Position numbers and translations under genes: made by a program. The notes under the pieces were generated by a model, which ran no database searches, was not told where the DNA came from, and was given only the letters and a program-made list of their open reading frames with translations. Shown here in pieces: positions 5,690 through 5,779 of a DNA stretch of 5,779 bases. The stretch's first letter is position 1, and each line of letters opens with the position of its first letter. The stretch comes from Gaiellasilicea sp039914895 (GTDB lineage Bacteria; Actinomycetota; Thermoleophilia; Gaiellales; Gaiellaceae). The stretch covers positions 1-5,779 of the forward strand of contig JBDSOJ010000035.1 of the NCBI GenBank assembly GCA_039914895.1. Direction: 5' to 3'.

Positions 5690-5779
5690 TCATCGGGGAG
5701 CTCCCTCACCCTCGCGGGCGAGGAGCGCGGCGAGCTCGGCGCGGTTCCGGACGCCGTGCTTTGCGAGCACGTTCGAGAC
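5690..5779 (-). CDS. LuxR-type HTH regulator, C-terminal end only
   Basis: The last 29 residues of a gene that enters from the right edge: VSNVLAKHGVRNRAELAALL, then AREGEGAPR and TGA at 5692-5690. This matches the end of the LuxR/GerE helix-turn-helix, where the recognition helix (usually '..TVk.HvsnIlaKLgv') is followed by 'RsRAEaaa'. Here His9 replaces the more usual Leu in 'KLGV', a minor change. The rest, including any sensor, receiver or ATPase part, is outside the window, so it cannot be told whether it is a two-component response regulator or a large ATPase-type regulator. It is the first visible gene of the leftward cluster with the 92-residue protein, the broken cupin and the small secreted protein, and may control them. 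Confidence 0.85.
   Translation of the reverse strand, partial: VSNVLAKHGVRNRAELAALLAREGEGAPR

Noticed and set aside
1..5779. Novel defence, CRISPR, retron or mobile system
   Set aside because: No repeat-spacer array, transposase, recombinase, reverse transcriptase, nuclease or toxin-antitoxin pair is visible; gene content is regulatory, metabolic and secreted housekeeping types.

Overview
This window looks like ordinary chromosome from a GC-rich, probably actinobacterial genome. Codon third positions are mostly G or C, GTG starts are common, genes are tightly packed with 4-bp overlaps, and the protein families fit. My best guess is the class Thermoleophilia (Gaiellales or Solirubrobacterales relatives), from general resemblance only. 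I see no tRNA, rRNA, CRISPR array, transposase or phage gene, and no clear multi-gene defence or biosynthetic system.

Left part (1-1733): a secreted YncE-like beta-propeller protein, cut by the left edge, is transcribed leftwards. It faces a complete LysR-type regulator transcribed rightwards. Their 120-bp shared upstream region is the most information-rich non-coding DNA here. It has an AT-rich island with an inverted repeat and a T-N11-A box that runs into the lysR start codon, and a 9-bp perfect hairpin in the propeller gene's leader. The lysR gene has no Shine-Dalgarno and may be leaderless and autoregulated.

Central part (1649-4716): three leftward genes form a probable operon: an M3-family oligoendopeptidase (pepF-like), a short futalosine-hydrolase-like nucleosidase (mqnB-like), and a polytopic membrane protein of unknown function. 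The nucleosidase and membrane genes overlap by GTGA. The membrane gene also overlaps the 3' end of the convergent lysR by 85 bp. If the nucleosidase is MqnB, it points to menaquinone synthesis by the futalosine route.

Right part (4717-5779): a second leftward cluster reads, in transcription order, the C-terminal end of a LuxR-type regulator (cut by the right edge), an unrecognised 92-residue protein, a broken secreted cupin gene, and a small secreted His/Cys-containing protein. The cupin remnant keeps its signal peptide and its last beta strands in different frames with the middle missing, so I call it a pseudogene with an internal deletion. A 34-nt REP-like hairpin separates this cluster from the peptidase operon.
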